From NCBI RefSeq assembly GCF_030445035.2, contig NC_080702.1, forward strand, positions 11,974,029 to 12,038,028: a stretch of DNA of 64,000 nucleotides. The letters run 5' to 3'. Made by a program: the position numbers and the translations under genes. Below are positions 60,606-64,000 of the stretch, piece after piece (within the stretch, counting starts at the first letter, position 1; every line of letters starts with the position of its first letter). The notes under the pieces were generated by a model. The model did no database searches and was not told the origin of the DNA. It worked only from the letters and a program-made list of their open reading frames with translations. Source of the stretch: Dasypus novemcinctus. Taxonomy: Eukaryota > Chordata > Mammalia > Cingulata > Dasypodidae.

Positions 60606-61400
60606 GGTGCAGGGCTCCTCAGCCTCCTCCCTGCCAGAGGCAGGGCTGAAGCCTAGGCTAGGGCTGCAGGCTGATCTGTGTAAAAGAAACTGGTACCTGC
60701 TGACACTGAGAGTTTCATTCATCCCAGTTTCCCCTCATGCTGGTGGCAGAGTCAGAATGGGGGCTATTGGCCTCTCTCTGACTTGGGCTGGTTCACACCC
60801 CAGCTGTTCCCAGGGTTATGTCTCAGTCAGTTGAGTCTACTAATAAGTAGCCACAGTTGGCAGTCAACCATCTCCTCCTACCCTGTTTCTAGGAAATAGA
60901 GCTTCTAATTCCAGCCACAGAATACCCCCTGGGGTGACTCATGCCACCAGAGTAAGACAGTCACTGGCCTCTGTGGCTTGGTCGGTAATTTCCCAAAGAG
61001 GCTGGCACAGGTCTCTGCAGCTTCCTCCCTGCCAGAGGGGGCAATGGGTCCTAGGCTAGACCTGCAATCTGACCTGGGTTGGAAGAAGCCGGTCCCCACC
61101 AGCACTGGGATGTTCAGTCCACCCCACATCCCCTCATGCCAGGCACGGAGTTAAGATGGCAGCTCCCAGCCTCTTTCTGACTTTGACAGGCTCAAACTTT
61201 AGGATTATACGGTAGCCCGCTGAATTTACTCATGAGTAGCTGAAACTGGTGCTCAACCATCTCTTTCTCCCCAGTTTTGGGGAAGTGGATCTTTCAATTC
61301 CAGCCACAGAACAGCTCCTGAGGCAGCTTGTGCCTCCAGTAGAGGATGGGCACTGGCCTCCAGGGCGTGGAACCTCTACTTACAATCTTCTTTGCAGATG
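60606..61400 (-). repeat. Duplicated ~390-400 bp units in the half-L1 5'UTR
   Basis: TCCTCCCTGCCAGAGG occurs at 60625 and 61023 (398 bp apart), and TCCAGCCACAGAA at 60910 and 61299 (389 bp apart). Many intervening segments align in order. The arrangement resembles the tandem promoter monomers of rodent L1. Confidence 0.8.
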
Positions 61401-61554
61401 GGCAGTTGCCTCCTTCCACTCCCCCAAGGACATTGCAGGATGCTCTTCTGGTCTCCTGGAACCCCAAAACAGGTGCTTCAGCTAGCTCCAGAGAGTTCTG
61501 GGTGTTTACTGTCTGCCCTGTAGCAGGAGCTGACCCTAGGAGCTTCTTACTCCA

Positions 61555-61565
61555 CCGCCATCTTG
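61555..61565 (-). promoter_or_regulatory. YY1-like site at half-L1 5' end
   Basis: CAAGATGGCGG on the minus strand at the 5' edge of the element, the position used by YY1 in L1 promoters. Confidence 0.6.
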
Positions 61566-61577
61566 CTGGTTCTCCCT

Positions 61578-61624
61578 ACTAATATACTTTTGAAATATTA
61601 GATTTAATGCTTACAACAGCATAT
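61578..61624. other. Short unassigned spacer
   Basis: Right flank of the half-L1. No target duplication was established. Confidence 0.3.
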
Positions 61625-61775
61625 AAGAGAAAAAGAATCACTCCATTTCATAGACGGGGAAACTGAGGCTTAAGGAAGTAAAGCACTTTCCAAAGTTTGC
61701 ACAACTGATAAGTGGGAGGACCTTTATTTTCTGATCTGTCTGATCGAAAACTTGAGTTCATAGTCATTAAAGCAC
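61625..61775 (+). repeat. MIR SINE
   Basis: 'ccatttcatagacggggaaa', 'ctgaggcttaaggaagtaa', 'cacaactgataagtgggagg' follow the MIR consensus order. Confidence 0.85.
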
Positions 61776-62707
61776 ATCATCTCTAGAGTATGTTATCCTG
61801 ATCATGAACAATTCACTCAGAATGTTCTGAATAGTTCTGTAGGTTTGTATGGCCCTAAATATTTTTCCTTGTGTGAATATGAGTGAGGTGATGAGCCCTT
61901 TGAAATCATATGGCATGATTTAGACTAGAGTTAGCTCCAATGATTCAATTAATTCATGAAAATTAGTGACCAGACTAATTGCCAAGATTCAATCTGTGAA
62001 AGGTCTGAGATTTTACCCTATTTGCAAGCTAATAAGTTAGGCAGTAGCAATTTCATGGATGCTGGCAGAAGACACAAGGTTCCAGATTGATATCTGCTCA
62101 CACGGTGGGTAGCATTATAAGGGAGAAATCCTGAATTTAGGGAACCGGAATCTTTTCCAATGGTAGTAAGAATGACTTCCTTCCTTCAGGAGGGCATCAC
62201 TAGCTCTATCCCCCAACTCTATTCCTTACACAGACGTTTCTGAGATGATTGTGCATAAAAGGCAACAGTACCTTGAGCAGAAGATATGAAGAAATACAGG
62301 AGACCCATGGAGAATTATCTCCCAATACCACTACTACTTGGACTTAATTGACAAGGAAATGTAAAAGTAAATGTAAATAAATGGTCAGCGTATGAACTGT
62401 TACTTTTCTACATTATAATAACAAGCTGCTTTGGAGTTGTGTAAACATTGACTAATCTTTATCTTTTCAGGAAAACTTATCCCTATGATTACATGCTTTA
62501 GAACAACAACAACAAAACAAATTCAAGTGCGTACAAATGTCCTACAAGTAACATAAATGAGTAAAATGGATTGGGTATAAAATGATAAAAGTCTTTTATT
62601 AATTGGGTTCAGTGTTGGCAACACAATCAAGAATGCCGAGGTCTATGTACAGTGCAAATGTGTGTTCCATTTAAAGAGAGAGGGCTGGCTTAGGTTTGGT
62701 TATTTTT
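61776..62707. other. Unassigned sequence
   Basis: Nothing was recognised. Confidence 0.3.
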
Positions 62708-62717
62708 AGATTTTCCA

Positions 62718-63077
62718 ATTTTTTTTTAAGATTTATTTATTTCTTCTCCCACTCTCTCCTTGTCTGCTCTCTGTGTCCATTCGCTGTGTGTTCTTCTGTG
62801 TCTGCCTGTCTTCTCTTTAGGTGGCACCAAGAACTCGTCCTAGGACCTTTCAGAGTGGGAGAGAGGCAATCATATTCTTGGGCCACCTCAGCTCCCTGGT
62901 CTGCTGTGTCTCTTATTGTCTCTCCTCTGTGTCTCTTTGTTGTGTCATCTTACTGTGACAGCTCTCTGCTTGGGCCAGCTCACCATGTAGGCCTTCACCA
63001 GGAGGTCCCAGGAATTGGACCCCAGACCTCCCATATGGTAGATGAGAGCCCACTCACTTGAGCCACATTCACTTCCC
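62718..63077 (-). mobile_element. DAS-like SINE with 10-bp TSD
   Basis: AGATTTTCCA occurs at 62708-62717 and 63078-63087. The minus strand has a tRNA-like head (complement of 63005-63075) and an A-rich tail ending in 'aaatcttaaaaaaaaa'. Confidence 0.92.
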
Positions 63078-63087
63078 AGATTTTCCA

Positions 63088-64000
63088 GTTATTTAAGAGA
63101 AGTCAGAATCAAACGTGCATGGAAAATTTCATGAGTTTTAAAGTGGGAAATTCAATAATTCCAATAACAATCTCACCAAAATAGCAGCAAATATTTCCTA
63201 CATACCACATGCAAAAATGTACACAGGCTAGTTATGGCCTGTGGACTCCCAGTTTTCAATCTCTGCCTTTCTAAAGGGAGAAAAAGTAGCGGGAATGCAG
63301 TTCCTGGGACCCTCAGGTCTGAAAATATTCTGATCATTTAATGGGATTATAAGTAATTCAAGCAGGTTTTTTTCCAAACATAGTGATTTTCATTTTTACT
63401 ATTCATCAATTTTCATTCTTGTTGAGCAATATTATATTAAAAAAAGGACCCATGTGTACATTTTTTTCTTGTAGTGTTTGAATAACTGTGGTTTAAAAAA
63501 TACTGTGGCCACCCACTTTAAAAGCAAAATCAAAGATCATCTCTTGTGGCCAATGCTAATTTTTTTCCTCCATATTTTGGACAACTACCAGCTACTCATA
63601 TTTTTCTAACTGGTTCATATTTGAGAAGCCAAATTCAAGCTGCTGGTCAAAATTGACAATGTATCCAAAGGAATAGATCAATTTTGACTCACCAGAGTGT
63701 TGTTTTACTGAGCTGTCAGGATTAGCATTCTTCCACTGTGATTTGAACACTGCCCAGGAGGGAGTAACCATACATTTCAGGCAAAGAATTTAAGAAGGGG
63801 AAGGATATTGCTTATAATAATGGGAACACAATGGAGGTATTGTCCTATGCATATGCAGAATCCAATATTTTCTAATTACTTTTCACATTGTTAAAAGTCT
63901 TCTATTGTTTGTATAGACATGTAATAGATTTAGTATAATTTATTATAAATTAAATAATTTAATATTATATATTAAATACTATATAAATAAACAGAAATAA
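63088..64000. other. Unassigned sequence, very AT-rich at the end
   Basis: No gene or repeat was recognised. The last ~100 bases are almost only A and T. Confidence 0.3.

Larger units (their letters stand above)
58083..61577 (-). mobile_element. Half-L1 (HAL1-like) element, minus strand
   Basis: Read on the minus strand: 5' end CCAGCAAGATGGCGGTGG (61570-61553), a GC-rich 5'UTR with duplicated units (about 61400-60600), ORF1-like coding (60230 to about 59440), then directly L1 ORF2 C-terminal-type sequence (about 59400-58690), and a 3'UTR (58680-58083). The endonuclease and most of the RT are missing. That layout matches half-L1 elements. The 3' end meets the L1 tail at 58080, so the young L1 inserted at or in its 3' end. 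Confidence 0.75.

Overview
The window is mammalian nuclear DNA made almost entirely of nested retroelements; I found no functional host gene. Ten tRNA-derived SINEs with polymerase III A/B-box heads and a tail ending near TCTTTAAAA have the sequence of the DAS-SINEs known from armadillos, and the long-3'UTR LINE-1 (L1) family fits a xenarthran. The best source is an armadillo (Dasypus or a close cingulate). The taxon call rests on recognising these repeats by eye, not on a database search.

Layout: 1-6798 is an L1 copy entering from outside the window, with a decayed ORF2 and a 2.8 kb 3'UTR. 6799-14095 is unassigned sequence with a nested L1/SINE insertion (8341-9962), a SINE (10698-11077), a MIR and old L1 ends. 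14096-15190 is a MaLR-type LTR split by a second LTR. 15340-18960 is ancient minus-strand L1 sequence carrying a 3'-transduced L1 insertion (16330-16723). 19060-21990 is a processed pseudogene of G2E3 (HECT/PHD ubiquitin ligase) on the minus strand. 22600-23760 is an old L1 3'UTR. 25851-31651 is a MaLR-type provirus remnant broken up by a SINE, a truncated young L1 and an older L1. 32250-35633 holds two solo LTRs, the second CpG-rich with clear promoter elements. 35967-36002 is a U2 snRNA fragment. 36760-45910 contains SINEs, MER5A, L2, MIRs, an L1M 3' end and another young L1 fragment. 46713-58080 is the most interesting part: two head-to-tail young L1 units. 58083-61577 is a minus-strand half-L1 (HAL1-like) element with duplicated 5'UTR units. 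The remainder holds a MIR and one SINE.

The main discovery is in 46713-58080. The upstream L1 unit has a full 2.1 kb 5'UTR. The downstream unit lacks 1,778 bp of that 5'UTR, and the missing segment starts with GT, ends with AG and has a branch-point and pyrimidine tract at its end. The downstream unit therefore looks like a reverse-transcribed spliced L1 RNA, equivalent to the SpIREs described for human L1. Its ORF1 is intact and its 1,272-codon ORF2 is spoiled by a single nonsense codon (codon 173). The two units share one 3' end, which suggests template switching or recombination.

The retroelements depend on each other: L1 ORF2p normally supplies the endonuclease and reverse transcriptase that also mobilise the SINEs, half-L1 elements and processed pseudogenes. 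Target-site duplications (TSDs) of 7-17 bp bracket many insertions and give their relative order.
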